From Paralvinella palmiformis (lineage: Eukaryota; Annelida; Polychaeta; Terebellida; Alvinellidae), in assembly GCA_025642065.1 (NCBI GenBank), contig JAODUP010000091.1, positions 40,001 through 104,000 of the forward strand: 64,000 bases of DNA. The letters run 5' to 3'. Below, one piece after another: positions 25,401-36,021 of the stretch. Numbering within the stretch: position 1 is the first letter of the stretch; each line of letters begins with the position of its first letter. The position numbers and the translations under genes were made by a program. The notes under the pieces were generated by a model that made no database searches, had not been told where the DNA came from, and worked only from the letters and a program-made list of their open reading frames with translations.

Positions 25401-26361
25401 TCACCACATACACAGTGGGATATCTTAATCCCGAGTAACTAATATATATTATTATGTACATCGTATTGATCGAGAACAATCGAATGATGGTTGGTGTTTG
25501 GTAAAGTATATTCTTCGACCTCATTCGTATCATTCGTGTCCAGAAAACGAGTACACATCAGCCAACATCTCCAGCATCATGCATACATCCCTCAACAACG
25601 GATCCATGCCGAATTATCTACATGATATAGACTTAAATGAGAATTATGATCCTCCGGTAAGGATTACCTTGATGTATCCCACTAATTTGTCACTAATTTG
25701 TTACCTTGGTTCTGTTTCGTTCTACTTTTTTTTTGTTTATAAATATTGATACAGCATTTTTTATCTGTTTTTTTTTGTTGTTGTTATTTTATATTTTGTG
25801 TTTGTTTTAAGAATTCATTTGACTGGAAACAGGAGGCTGGAGTTTTAGCGAAGCCAGAACATTTTGTTTGGAGCTGATTGACAATTCCACAAACCAATTA
25901 CTTCAAGAATGTTTACCAATTTTGCCAGATATCTTTGCCATTCGTCAGTTTTGCATCGAGGACATTAATGTATGTGTGTTTCTGTGTGTGTGTTTGCGCG
26001 CGTGTGTGTGTGTGTGTGCGCGCACGTGTGTAGGTACGTGTAATCTTGTTAGTATGTGTGCGTGCGTGTGGGAGGGGATAGTGTACATACTTTTGTCTTT
26101 GAGTGTGCTTGTGGTGAGGGAATGTGTGTTTTAACTGGTGTGTGTGTGTGCATAGGCATTTATGTATGTATATATGTATGTATGCAGGTACATGTATGTT
26201 ATGTATGTATGCACGCATGTATGTATGTATGTAATGTATGTATGTATGTGTGTGTGTATGTGTGAGTGGATGTGTATGTTTTGTGTGTGTGGGATGTATG
26301 TTGTATTAATGTTGTTGTTGTACATTATGTATGTATGTATGTATGTATGATATATATATAT

Positions 26362-26408
<47 letters not shown>

Positions 26409-26484
26409 GTGTGTGTATGTATGTGTTGTTGTTGTATGTAGTGTATGTATGTATGTTATATTATTATTATGTATATATATATAT

Positions 26485-26522
<38 letters not shown>

Positions 26523-26544
26523 TTTATATATATATATATGTATA

Positions 26545-26643
<99 letters not shown>

Positions 26644-27764
26644 CATGTACGTATGTCTCCACGGGCACCTATGTATGCCTTTTCTTACGACACTAAAATA
26701 TATTAACTTGAACGTTTATCATTTTCTAGATATTGGGTAATGCAGACTGGAAGCAGGCTGCTGTAGATAATGCTAAATTCCGTTGTTTTAATAAACTGAT
26801 ACGATCACGATTTACAACCGGTAACCGACTCCTCAGCTACGTCAACAACTCGTGTGTGAACGACTGTAATGACAACGGAGATTGTGAAGGTGGTAGGTAC
26901 ACCTTGGAAGGAATTCTATTTACAATGAAAACCTTTACACGCAAACCAAACACACAAGCCGCGTACTCAGTTGCGGCCGAATGAACCACAACAAGATAGG
27001 TAGTTAGGTTGTGAATCACGGTGTCAGGACGTGCGGATAGCGCAGTGGTTAAAGCGCTGCGCCGCAAATCTCAAGATTCTGGGTTCGAATCCGGCTAACT
27101 GTCGGGACATATTGCAGTGGCGCTACTGCCTCGTGAAATGTGATCAGTAGATTAAATTAATCGACACACGAAAATAACAATGACATTCGAAGCCCGAATT
27201 AGAGGTCACCGACTGCATTATTGGGATGAAGGATTTCTGTACCGAGATATTAATCGTTTATTTCGGAACTCGAATAAAATTATTTATAACTGGCACATTC
27301 CAAAACTTAATCGTGAGGCTGGTCATCAACAAGACCTACAGCACAGTCGGTCATGCATTATCCGGACCTGCTAACTATGAGATAATCTGTCGGATTACAC
27401 AGAACGTCGGATTATTGATATAGGCCTGTCGATTCCTTTGGGTACCATAGGATTTTAGAGTGAACAGTTAATTCTGTAGATTAGCATAATATTAATGAGT
27501 TTATTTCATGACATAACTTATTTGTTTTATAAAGGTAATTTGAATTTCTTAATTATTAGGATTGTGCAGATGCAATGAGGGCTTCCACGGCCCCGATTGT
27601 CAGCCAGGCGCAGAAGCACAACCGTTCCTATCACCAAAGACTACCGAGCTTTGTGACAACAGACATGAACTTTGTCATTTCGCATCGATATTTGGTCGAG
27701 ACTTTCCTGAAAATGGCTCTATGTTGTGTCAGATACTAAATGTTGAGGTACGTAATGCTGATTA

Positions 27765-27797
<33 letters not shown>

Positions 27798-29165
27798 GTG
27801 TGAGTGAGTGAGTGAGTGAGTGAGTGAGTGAGTGAGTGAGTGAGTGAGTGAGTGAGTGAGTGAGTGAGTGAGTGAGTGACTTATTGATTGATTGATTGAT
27901 TGATTGATGATTGATTGATTGATTGATTGAGTGAGTGAGTGAGTGAGTGAGTGAGTGAGTGAGTGAGTGAGTGAGTGAGTGAGTGAGTGAGTGAGTGAGT
28001 GAGTGAGTGAGTGGTGAGTGAGTGAGTGAGTGAGTGAGTGTATACATGTCAAATCTTAGACGAGAATGAAACATCTGGTTCTATGTGAGAGAGAGGGGGG
28101 GAGAACCCCTGATTGAATATGTTTATGTATTTACATGGAAATCCAATAGACATCTCACAGATTTTCTTAATGTTAAAACTGACATTAATTTAAAATACAG
28201 TACAACGTGAGTTATCCATCACGTGTCCGAACCAACCACCTCACCAAACTGGTCACTTGATGTAGGTTTGCTTCTTTTTTCGGCGATAAATCAACAATTT
28301 AGGCTCGGCACTAGTCCTGCTTGGGACACAAGGCCGAAAGAATCATTCTTAGGTACGAACTATGAACCTTTCACAGATAGATAAATCAATATATCAACTA
28401 AATGACCACATTCGGATTCTATCCCACGACCTAATGGTCTGTAATCCAATACCTTACCGTATTAAGATAATAATAATACTAATAGCACCCATTCAAGGGC
28501 TCGAAATATGAAATATGAAGAATCCAAAAATTCAATTCGAAATATTGAATGATCACCATTAATGTACAGGTGAGTGTTTTTTAACAGATTCAAACTAATC
28601 AAGAGATGACGCGCTTCTAAAATTCCTCCTGCATTCCACAAAGTGGTGATTGCAACACAAATCGCACAATTGCCAACTGACTTGAGTCGAGACAACAGGA
28701 ACTTTCAATAGTGTCTGACTAGATGACCGGATATGTACAAATTAATAATAAAATCATGAAGTGAAAATACTGTCTTACCTGGAGCTAATGTAATTCTTAT
28801 GAGCTGGGGGTGGGGTTGGGAGGTTGGGTTTTCGAGACTTTCTTATACTATTCTACTTTTTTAATTCCCTTAAGCGTTTTGTTATTATAATCAAATATGC
28901 CGCTTAACGGGAAGTTACAATAGTTTATACGAGATGTAACAAACGTTAATAAACAAACCATTGTAATACGTGTTTATTGTGATACCTTAGACTGTGGATG
29001 TTCTTAATATTGTAGTAGGCATTTGTCAAGAACACATTTGTCAAGAATGATTATTAGATTTTTTACTGGCCCAGATGGGGTTACTCAAACATTTGCCAAT
29101 GTGTAACGTTGCTCTATTTAGGGATTTGACACAATATGATGGTGACAATAATGATGATGATGATA

Positions 29166-29199
<34 letters not shown>

Positions 29200-32100
29200 G
29201 TTTTACGGCCACTTTTGTGCATACGTTAGGCTAAATGAGCCGAGCGAACTCCAACGGTAATGAAGCGAAGTCAAAGATGAAACACCCTTCAGATATGCCC
29301 ACGGCACTGTGATGAAGCCAAATAGATAATATTTGTTTTTATCGTGGTTCAATTTTAGAGTAGATTTCCTAATCCGTAAATGATCAATTCATACTGTATT
29401 CTTTGTATTCTAGATCGCCATCGCAATATTTTAATCCGGTTTCCTAAAATCCTGATGTTTAATGTAGACGGCGTATGACCTAGACAATGCGTTTCGCTTC
29501 TTAACAGTGTACAGCACCGAAGTCACATTAGCCGAATCACGGGAGTGATCGGATTATATAAGTTTTACTGTATACCAAAAAATAAACACCATGGAACCAG
29601 TTGACTCGCCTTGACGAAATCCCGACATTTTCTCGTAGATCACACCAGAGGGCGTCAACTACCTACCGAAACGATATAGCGACACCTCGGAACAGACTAT
29701 GTCCATCATTAGCAGGAACCAGGCGGTGTGTCCTCTACCCGGGAACGGTAGCTACGAGGTGTACACCGTCTGGAATGGAGGTCTTCAGTCCCGATCGTGG
29801 TGGAGCAATGTTCTGCCGTCCCGCCTTCTGGATGGAGCTGTTCAGAAAATGAAGAGAGGTCTGGATCTGACGAGGATGGACCAGGCAGAGTCTGTCGACG
29901 TCAAGTTCATCTTCATCAGTTTTGACTCCGTTTGTTTTACCTGTGACCCCGTGACTCAGTCGTGTCAACGTAAGACGGTAAGAAGGTACTGGGTCGGTCT
30001 GACTGATTGACTAATTTTACAAGCTGACTGACTAACTGACTAAGTGACTAACTAACTGACTGATTGACTTATTATACTGGGTGGCTGACTGACTGACTGA
30101 CTACCTGACTGACTGATTAACTGGATTGCTGACTGATTGACTGATTATACTGACTGGCTGACTGACTGATTAAACTGGATAGCTGACTGATTGACTGATT
30201 ATACTGACTGGCTGACTGACTAACTTATTGACTGATTATACTGACTGACTGACTGACTGACTGACTGACTGACTGACTGACTGACTGACTGACTGACTGA
30301 CTGACTGACTGACTGATTATACTAGTTGACTGGCTAGCTGACTGACTGACTGACTGACTAAAATGGATAGCTGACTGACTGACTGACTGACTGACTGACT
30401 GATTGACTGACTGACTGGTATACTAAATCAGTGATTGATTAATTTATTGATTGATTAATTGAGTGAGTGAGTGATTGATTGGGTGAGTGAGTGAGTGAGT
30501 GAGTGAGTGAGTGAGTGAATGGGTGAATGAATGAGTGAGTGAGTGATTGAGTGAGTGAATCAGTGAGTCAGTTAATCGGAGTCAAAGAGCGAGTGAGTTA
30601 TTGCCAGACGGTCAGGGTACTGACTGACTGAATGACTGACTGAATTACAAACTAATTGAGATACTAGCTGACTCACCTAATCATTGACTCACTCACTCAA
30701 TTTTTAACTCATTTAACTTATTCTTTATTCATATACATTTTCTTTCATCCCTTCATTTTGTCTGTCTATCTGTTTATGTTTATCTATCTCACTTGTCCGT
30801 CCGTCTGTCTGTCTGCCTTCAGCTAGTCTATCTACCAGCCATTCTATCCGTATTTATCTATATACATGTCTACCTGTCTATCTCACTATCTCTCTAAGTG
30901 TTATATCTCTCGCCATGTCACAGACGACTGATCATTGCTGGATCAACAGTACATGTTGGGCTTCAGGAGCCACTAAACCAGACGATCCTTGCAGATTGTG
31001 TGATCCAGAACAAAACATGAATGATTGGATTATGTCAGATGGTAAATGATTTGGGCTTTTAGACTTTTTGGGGGGTGGGTCGTGGTGGAAATGAACAACA
31101 AAATATAAAATTCTCTATTAAAATATGTGTGATGTCTGTGAATAAGATAGATTAAGACTCTGTGTGTGCGTGTGCGTGTGTGTGTATGTATTATGTATGT
31201 ATATATATATATATATTATATATATATATTCAATTCAATCAATTTATTTCAGAATATAAAATTCCATATACATATGAATTATAATAAAGTAAAGTATATA
31301 CTACACATAACAACTTATAAACAAATTATAAATTAACTATTTTCGTCCATCTAGCACAAGAGCTAGAATGATAATAAAATAAACTAGAAACATTACATTG
31401 TACTAGCAAATTGTTAGTAACACCTAAACGTGTTTTAAAACTATACACATTTTTGCGAACCAGCACCCCAAATGTATCAATATTATTATTGACATACATT
31501 GCAGACATAGTCTCCCCCTTAAAATACCAAATAATGCTCTGTGTATATTTTTAAAGGCCACTACAACACGTTTATGTGTATACTGTTTATACTTTGACCA
31601 GAAATGACAGCCATAGCCATTGCAAAGGAATGATCTAAATAGTTTTACTTTAATACTGGAGGAATATGTTTTGAAGCGACTGATAAGCATATTCCCTCTT
31701 GAATAAAGGGATTTAACGTATCTCATGATATCATCATCATTCTAATGTTTGTCATGAATATAATTACACCTAAATATTTGTTACTTGTCACTAAAGTCAG
31801 AGGTACATCATTAAGGCAGAGAGTATATACGTGTGTGTGAGGGGGGGGGGGGTGCGCGCACGTCCACGAAATCTTTTAAACTGGATCAGAGGTTGAATTA
31901 TCAGTGCCATATTTAAAGAACGATACCTGAAGTTAGGTCACCGTCAACAATATATAGTTTATATAACTAAAGAGGGGTTTCCGTTTTTAAACCAGTGAAA
32001 TATCCCTTATATTTCGACAGTCACGAGATGGTCCTATCTGTTGGTGACATATTTATGAAATGACGTTAAAAGAGTCTTTATTGTGTTAGAGGCCATACTA

Positions 32101-33661
32101 CCGTGAACATTTTTTAAATTAACATGTACAATCGATTCGGACTTCCTCTTTTAACTTGTTTTGCAGACATCTATAGCTTGTTTCTAAGTAAATTGGCCTT
32201 AAGAAAATATAGCAGCATTTCTTCTCAAAGTTTACCCCCCAAACGAATAAACTAAATAATAATCCGACATTTGAAAGTGTCTTCAATGTGTTTTATATAG
32301 CTTTAGTCATTTTGCTGGTGGCTTAACACGTCCTATTATGAAATCCGTGTTTTAATTAATTAGCCATAATTAAAATAGATTATAGTTTTAGTTTAAGCCA
32401 TACGTAGTCGGGCCATTGTTTCCATAATGACTCATTTATTATGCTTATCATTTATTATAATATAATTGAAATAAAATACAATTATAGCAAATATTTTATT
32501 TCGGAAATAAGCCGCTAATTAATCGATTTTGTTAGTTAACGGGCAGCTGTGTTTGTTTTTTCAGCTACCGAGGAGTGTAGGAACAAAGCGATCCAGGAAC
32601 AGAATGATGAAGACGACAGAATCCATGACATGGCGATCCGGGGGGCGATTGGTGGATCCATATCGGCTTTTGTCATCGTCGTCGTCATTATACTGTACTG
32701 CGTCTCAAAGAAGAAGTAAGTCCCCGCAAAGATTTACATGTATGAGTCCTTTCGTTTTATTTCTGTACTTCGTGTAATTTATTAGTGTTGTTTTGTTATA
32801 CAAGTTTTGATCCGGACGTATAGTACACACTCAATCTGATTCAGATAAACGGAGAAGAAAAAAAATCGTTATTAAATGTATATTACTGTTATTTTTTTAT
32901 TTATTCTAAAATGAATGTATGTCAAATATTTTACTCGATGTGTGTGTGTGGGGGGGTGCGCGGGTGGATGGGGAGGTGCGAATCAGTATAAGACGCCAAA
33001 TAGTATTTCCCAATAATGTTCAAGCGCTCCATTGTAGAGAGAAGACAAAAAAGGCAGAAGGCAGCAATCTAGAAAACGGATTGTCTCCAATAAAAGACAC
33101 CACACAGAGCCCAGATGGGTGAGCTTTTTGGTACTTGAACAATCTTATTTTCTATAACCGAATCTCACCGCGTTAGTCTAAAATAGAATAACATTTTCGG
33201 TTAGCGGAGTTAAGCCCATTACACATTTTCATGGAATGAAGATTAAGATGTAGATTAAGTCTGTATATAGTTTGTTTTTGACGATTACATAATATTCCCC
33301 TAAAATTACATTCAAATCATCCATTATTCGACCTCGATCAGGCATCGCATCAACCAGTTTCACGTTGCTGGGGGGTGGGGGGGGGGGGCTGTATTTATTT
33401 TGTTCAATTTGAATCCTTCTCTTCTTGTCGTCACCCAGAATCTACGAAAACCACGGCCTAATTATGGACAAATACGACGATCGCGACACCTCTTCCGTCG
33501 TACGCCACAGCGGAAGTTTTGGTGCCGGCGGGACGCCGAAGGCCGGAAAGCACGTGACTAGGGTCGAGGTGTTAAAGGGCGAAGAACGCCTGACGAGCAG
33601 CAGTTTCGGTGATAACAGCGTACACGGTCTGGAATCCGATGGACAAAGAACGTCGCTGTAA
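15327..33661 (+). CDS. VWD- and EGF-domain type I membrane protein (VWDE-like), 20 exons
   Basis: Predicted cell-surface protein of about 1,187 residues. Exons: 15327-15408, 18020-18377, 18957-19166, 19502-19640, 19922-20163, 20557-20782, 21017-21099, 22093-22375, 22668-22767, 24256-24376, 25103-25257, 25544-25708 (end uncertain), 25833-25969, 26730-26892, 27560-27747, 29639-29977, 30924-31041, 32565-32715, 33038-33118, 33439-33661 (TAA). Junctions are GT-AG with matching phases. Signal peptide 1-21 ([13 protein letters not shown]). Residues 28-430 are unrecognised and Cys-containing. A von Willebrand type D domain spans about 430-600 ([56 protein letters not shown]). One EGF-like module crosses exons 14-15 ([20 protein letters not shown]). 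A transmembrane helix at about 1063-1083 ([14 protein letters not shown]) is followed by KKK and a tail of about 100 residues. VWDE is the nearest family by domain order; function unknown. AATAAA-type motifs follow at about 34092. Confidence 0.88.
15571..15762 (+). repeat. tRNA-derived SINE, full length
   Basis: GCGCTTCCGTGGTCCAGTTG head, B box GAGTTCGAATCTCGG, complete body ending GTGGCCGTAAAACATCAATC. Lies in intron 1 of the VWDE-like gene. Confidence 0.87.
15945..16090 (+). repeat. tRNA-derived SINE, 5' degraded
   Basis: B box GGGTTCAAACCGCGG and body (GAAGGGTGTTTCATCTTTCA, GCCCGGCCCATTTAGCCTAC, GGTGGCCGTAAATCAGCAAC). The A box is not clear. Confidence 0.7.
16112..16154. repeat. (CA)n microsatellite
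   Basis: Uninterrupted CA run directly after the SINE at 15945-16090. Confidence 0.92.
16698..16741. repeat. (TA)n microsatellite
   Basis: Interrupted TA run in intron 1 of the VWDE-like gene. Confidence 0.9.
17093..17162. repeat. (GT)n/(GC)n microsatellite
   Basis: GT-rich tract ending in GCGC steps, intron 1 of the VWDE-like gene. Confidence 0.88.
17878..17949. repeat. (ATT)n(GTT)n trinucleotide array
   Basis: ATT repeats switch to GTT repeats, about 70 bases upstream of the exon 2 acceptor (18020). Translates as poly-Asn on the minus strand but is intronic. Confidence 0.92.
18440..18490. repeat. (CA)n(GA)n tract
   Basis: Short CA run then GAGA-rich tract just after exon 2. It is preceded by TTATACACAGCTAAAA, which also precedes the CA run at 38430. 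Confidence 0.8.
18655..18746. repeat. (CA)n(TA)n compound microsatellite
   Basis: CA run with CGCG interruption switching to a TA run, intron 2 of the VWDE-like gene. Confidence 0.92.
19690..19888. repeat. Compound microsatellite (GT)n(TA)n(GA)n(GTGA)n(GTCA)n
   Basis: Five repeat blocks follow one another in intron 4 and end about 33 bases before the exon 5 acceptor (19922). The GTGA and GTCA blocks match the arrays at 27790 and 30230 in the same gene. Confidence 0.93.
20273..20482. repeat. Pentanucleotide array (TTATG)n then (TTATA)n
   Basis: About 130 bases of TTATG units pass through a short TTGTG/TTGTA transition into about 65 bases of TTATA units. Intron 5 of the VWDE-like gene; the open frames across it are artefacts. 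Confidence 0.95.
20937..20992. repeat. (TA)n microsatellite next to exon 7
   Basis: About 56 bases of TA ending about 24 bases before the exon 7 start (21017), so it occupies the usual branch-point and pyrimidine-tract region. Confidence 0.93.
21608..21662 (-). repeat. SINE 3'-end fragment
   Basis: Only the conserved terminal segment is present (TTGATGTTTTACGGCCACTT, GCACATGGTGGGCTAAATGG). Intron 7 of the VWDE-like gene. Confidence 0.6.
22402..22503. repeat. (GT)n microsatellite
   Basis: Long interrupted GT tract starting about 26 bases after exon 8 donor. Confidence 0.92.
22525..22620 (-). repeat. tRNA-derived SINE, truncated
   Basis: Minus-orientation body (GTTACGGCCACCTTTGTGCA, GGCTAAATGGGCCGAGCGAC, GAAGTGAAAGATGAAATAGG) without head. 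Lies between the GT tract and exon 9. Confidence 0.72.
22925..23000 (+). repeat. tRNA-like sequence, diverged
   Basis: GGTATGGGCATTGGTTTGC and B-box-like CGAGTTCGAATCCGACTC; probably a SINE head, not a functional tRNA. Confidence 0.35.
23655..24012 (+). mobile_element. LINE 3' end (non-LTR retrotransposon fragment)
   Basis: The frame 23655-23888 ends with [16 protein letters not shown], the typical C-terminal end of CR1/Jockey/L2-type reverse-transcriptase ORFs. It is followed by GGGCCTTAGAATAATTTCGC and GGCGCTATATAAAATAC with an ATT tail. Intron 9 of the VWDE-like gene. Confidence 0.6.
25976..26150. repeat. (GT)n-rich tract
   Basis: GT/GC-rich simple sequence that begins at the exon 13 donor itself (GTATGTGTG). 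Confidence 0.85.
26155..26650. repeat. Large (GTAT)n/(TA)n simple-sequence region
   Basis: About 500 bases of GTAT, GT and TA blocks filling intron 13 up to about 80 bases before exon 14 (26730). Long frames through it are artefacts. Confidence 0.93.
27029..27140 (+). repeat. tRNA-like SINE head
   Basis: GTGCGGATAGCGCAGTGGTT (A box) and GGGTTCGAATCCGG (B box) with tRNA-like spacing, then TGTCGGGACATATTGCAGTG. A related fragment (CAAATCTCAAGATTATGGGTTCGAATCCGG) occurs at about 37540. Read as SINE; a tRNA fold was not computed. Confidence 0.5.
27762..28041. repeat. (GATT)n/(GTGA)n tetranucleotide array
   Basis: Two blocks of GATT and two blocks of GTGA alternate over 280 bases, beginning about 15 bases after the exon 15 donor. 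Confidence 0.95.
28462..28960 (-). mobile_element. LINE fragment, same family as 40311-40983
   Basis: Minus-strand reading gives [15 protein letters not shown] and [19 protein letters not shown], matching the SRLKSYGDCVFSVA and LWNRLPANIRNASSLETFK stretches of the element at 40.3-41.0 kb. Further identity lies at 28880-28930 (ATATGCCGCTTAACGGGAAG). Broken frames. Intron 15 of the VWDE-like gene. Confidence 0.65.
29163..29312 (-). repeat. tRNA-derived SINE, head missing
   Basis: Starts at its tail side with (TTGA)n at 29167-29198, then GTGTTTTACGGCCACTTTTG and the body to CAGATATGCCCACGGC. The tail is the same GATT tetranucleotide that forms the arrays at 27762. Confidence 0.8.
30005..30640. 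repeat. (GACT)n/(GATT)n/(GAGT)n tetranucleotide region
   Basis: About 630 bases of GACT units, with the longest pure block at 30238-30316, passing into GAGT units at 30465-30560. It begins about 28 bases after the exon 16 donor. Confidence 0.95.
31162..31230. repeat. (GT)n(TA)n microsatellite
   Basis: GT then TA tract in intron 17 of the VWDE-like gene. Confidence 0.88.
31231..31760 (-). mobile_element. LINE reverse-transcriptase C-terminal fragment, frameshifted
   Basis: The minus-strand frame 31726-31424 reads [20 protein letters not shown] then [20 protein letters not shown] and [15 protein letters not shown], the usual C-terminal part of some invertebrate LINE ORFs (YxxGNxLxRKF, VKxxLFxSxC, AxNxxFRxLxG). 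Reading continues in a second frame at 31508-31326 after a frameshift. Dead copy in intron 17 of the VWDE-like gene. Confidence 0.62.
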
Positions 33662-33764
33662 CCGAGTCTAGGGGTCGGTTGATGATCCTCGTACAAACCG
33701 ACGTGAAAATTGGCAGAAATAAGAAGAGCCACTGATATACGAATATGCTTTAGAAATGCTGCCA

Positions 33765-33806
33765 CTGATGATGATGATGATGATGATGATGATGGTGATG
33801 ATGATG
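33765..33806. repeat. (GAT)n trinucleotide run
   Basis: GAT repeats in the presumed 3' UTR of the VWDE-like gene, about 100 bases after its stop. Confidence 0.9.
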
Positions 33807-33916
33807 TGGACTTTATTTTATTACTTTTTATTTGTCGGATGGGTCGCTGAACTGTGCGTTTTTGGTCGGAAGCGTTGATTTAATTCCTTACGGTCCGTTC
33901 CATTTGGTACGTTTTA

Positions 33917-34115
33917 CTCACTCACTCACTCACTCACTCACAAACAAACAAACAAACAAACAAACAAACAAACAAACAATCACTCACTCACACACTCACA
34001 AACAAAATCACTCACTCACAAAATCACTCACTCACAAAATCACTCAATCAGTCAATGACTCCCACACTCAGTTAATCAATCAATCAATACATAAATAAAT
34101 AAATAAATCCAACGG
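33917..34115. repeat. (ACTC)n/(AAAC)n/(AATC)n tetranucleotide region
   Basis: CACT, AAAC and AATC blocks downstream of the VWDE-like stop codon, ending in AAAT units that supply AATAAA motifs at about 34092-34110. Confidence 0.9.
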
Positions 34116-34677
34116 TGTTCAATTCTGAAATGTTGAGACTTAATCCGTTTCTGATAAATAGACGATACAATTCATCCCGTCTTCGTCTACCGACATACTT
34201 TCCTGGATTTTGATAATGGCGCATCGCAAACCTCACAGAAAGCCTTTCAACGCAATATTTTGAGCTAATAACTCCTTAATAAATCAACCATGTAAAGCCA
34301 AGTAAAACAAAAACCGAACAACCCGCATACTTACAGCGAAGTATCTATTATAATCACTTCATTTTTCAGTGGTAGTTTTTTCTTTCTATTTTAAGGATTT
34401 CGGGTGATAAATTTCACTAAAATGAGTGCGAATGTATTTTTCGTGTTTTCATCAACAAATGCCGCCGCCGTTTCTTGTCCTTGACCCGGCATATCTACAA
34501 CATATCACAGAGACACAGGTAACATTAAAATTCGACGCCGTGATGTAGAGTGTTCATACGAGTTTTGTTTAATCTAATGCCATTTTTTCTCACCTACAAC
34601 CCGTATCTGTTGTAAAACAAGTAAATCCATCCAGTTCAATAACATGGCAGGACTAATCTGAACAGAATTCTATATAT

Positions 34678-34824
34678 GTTACAGTTAATCTGTATAATCA
34701 GGTAATACGTATATTACAAAACAAAATTCAGGTAATCTGTATTAAATCTCAGTTAGCAATAGAGGTATTACCTGAAAATTTCAGATACTATATATATTAC
34801 CTGATTATACAGAATAACTGTAAC
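34678..34824. mobile_element. Palindromic MITE-like element, copy 1
   Basis: The left end GTTACAGTTAATCTGTATAA with CAGGTAAT is mirrored by TATTACCTGATTATACAG ... CTGTAAC on the right, giving terminal inverted repeats of about 30 bases around a short centre. TATATAT borders the left side. The same ends recur at 44312-44406. Confidence 0.72.
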
Positions 34825-35839
34825 ATATACACATTAATCAGTTACTATGGCGATTTCCATGTATGAGTACCCACTTCCGTTGACGGATTTAAGGCGATCC
34901 TATGTATATGTCCATCGTACTCCTGAATGTACAATTCGTATTTTATAGATTGATTTTATCAGAACGCATATTCTTTTAAATGCCAAAGATATAATACGCG
35001 GATACGCGTAGGCAGAAATTCAAATCCCGAGCAATAATTGCCTGCCATATAAAGCATCTTCGTGAATATTCGGCTTTGTTCGTTTTCACTCGGCAAGCCC
35101 CACTCGGTCAGAGTTGTCTACTGACGTCATCCACATCTGCGCGTCTTGGTATAGTGTTTCTTCGTTTTGTGTATGCGGTTACCACTCTCTGCGTGCCAAC
35201 ACTGAGGATCCGTGCATATTATGCCGTATAATTAATTAGCCACGTGCTGGCCAGCTTATTACGACATTTCTACCCAAATCAAAAACAGGTAATATACATA
35301 TAACTTGAAAAATATAGGTTAAAGTGTGATTAATAATGGCAATAAAAGTTAATTTTTTATTATAATCATCTGAAAAAGATGACTAAAAACACACGAAAAA
35401 TTGCTTTAACTAACTGTTTCATTGGTGTTGTTTTTCCTGTTAGAAATTGATAATCAACATTATATACGGTCATACAGAGGTAGTGATTTTATTTCCTAAT
35501 AACACGATTAGTTGTTGCATATCTTGATGTGATACATCAAGTACTCCAACTCATACATCAGATTTGCATTGATGTGATGAAAGCTGATTGGGTATCTGCT
35601 TAGGTTAGTTATACCCTAGAACAATAAACGATAGACGTTAATGCCGACACACAAAGACAATGGTTACCTATTTCAAAGCAATAAATAAAAATTAATATAC
35701 TCACTTTGGAGACAGCGCCAAACTTCACATATCTACACATGAAGACATACACACGCGCCCGCGAACGCATACGTATACTTCCATTTATCTACACACAGGC
35801 ACACACATACACTCGCGCGCATAGATATAGACACATATA

Positions 35840-35892
<53 letters not shown>

Positions 35893-35933
35893 ATTTGTGT
35901 GTGTGCGCTTGTATATATATATGTGTGTGTGTG

Positions 35934-35981
<48 letters not shown>

Positions 35982-35987
35982 CCGCGT
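35840..35987. repeat. (TA)n(GT)n compound microsatellite
   Basis: TA run followed by GT runs, about 35 bases downstream (minus sense) of the galactosyltransferase exon donor at 36022. Confidence 0.93.
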
Positions 35988-36021
35988 ATTATTTAGGAAA
36001 TATAAGGAAATATAAACTAAC

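Larger units (their letters stand above)
33807..36021. other. Gap between VWDE-like gene and galactosyltransferase exon
   Basis: Apart from the tetranucleotide region, the MITE and the (TA)n(GT)n block at 35840-35987, I see no coding exon. In particular I did not find the Cys-Cys-Ser-Asp type exon expected at the C-terminus of a core-1 galactosyltransferase on the minus strand. Confidence 0.5.

Noticed and set aside
26266..26706. 146-residue Tyr/Ile-rich frame
   Set aside because: Simple-sequence TA and GTAT region between exons 13 and 14.
27029..27110. Functional tRNA gene
   Set aside because: A and B boxes are present, but a related fragment occurs elsewhere and SINE-like sequence follows; a stable cloverleaf was not verified.
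27736..28074. Thr-His-Ser-Leu repeat frames
   Set aside because: Minus-strand reading of the GTGA/GATT array in an intron.
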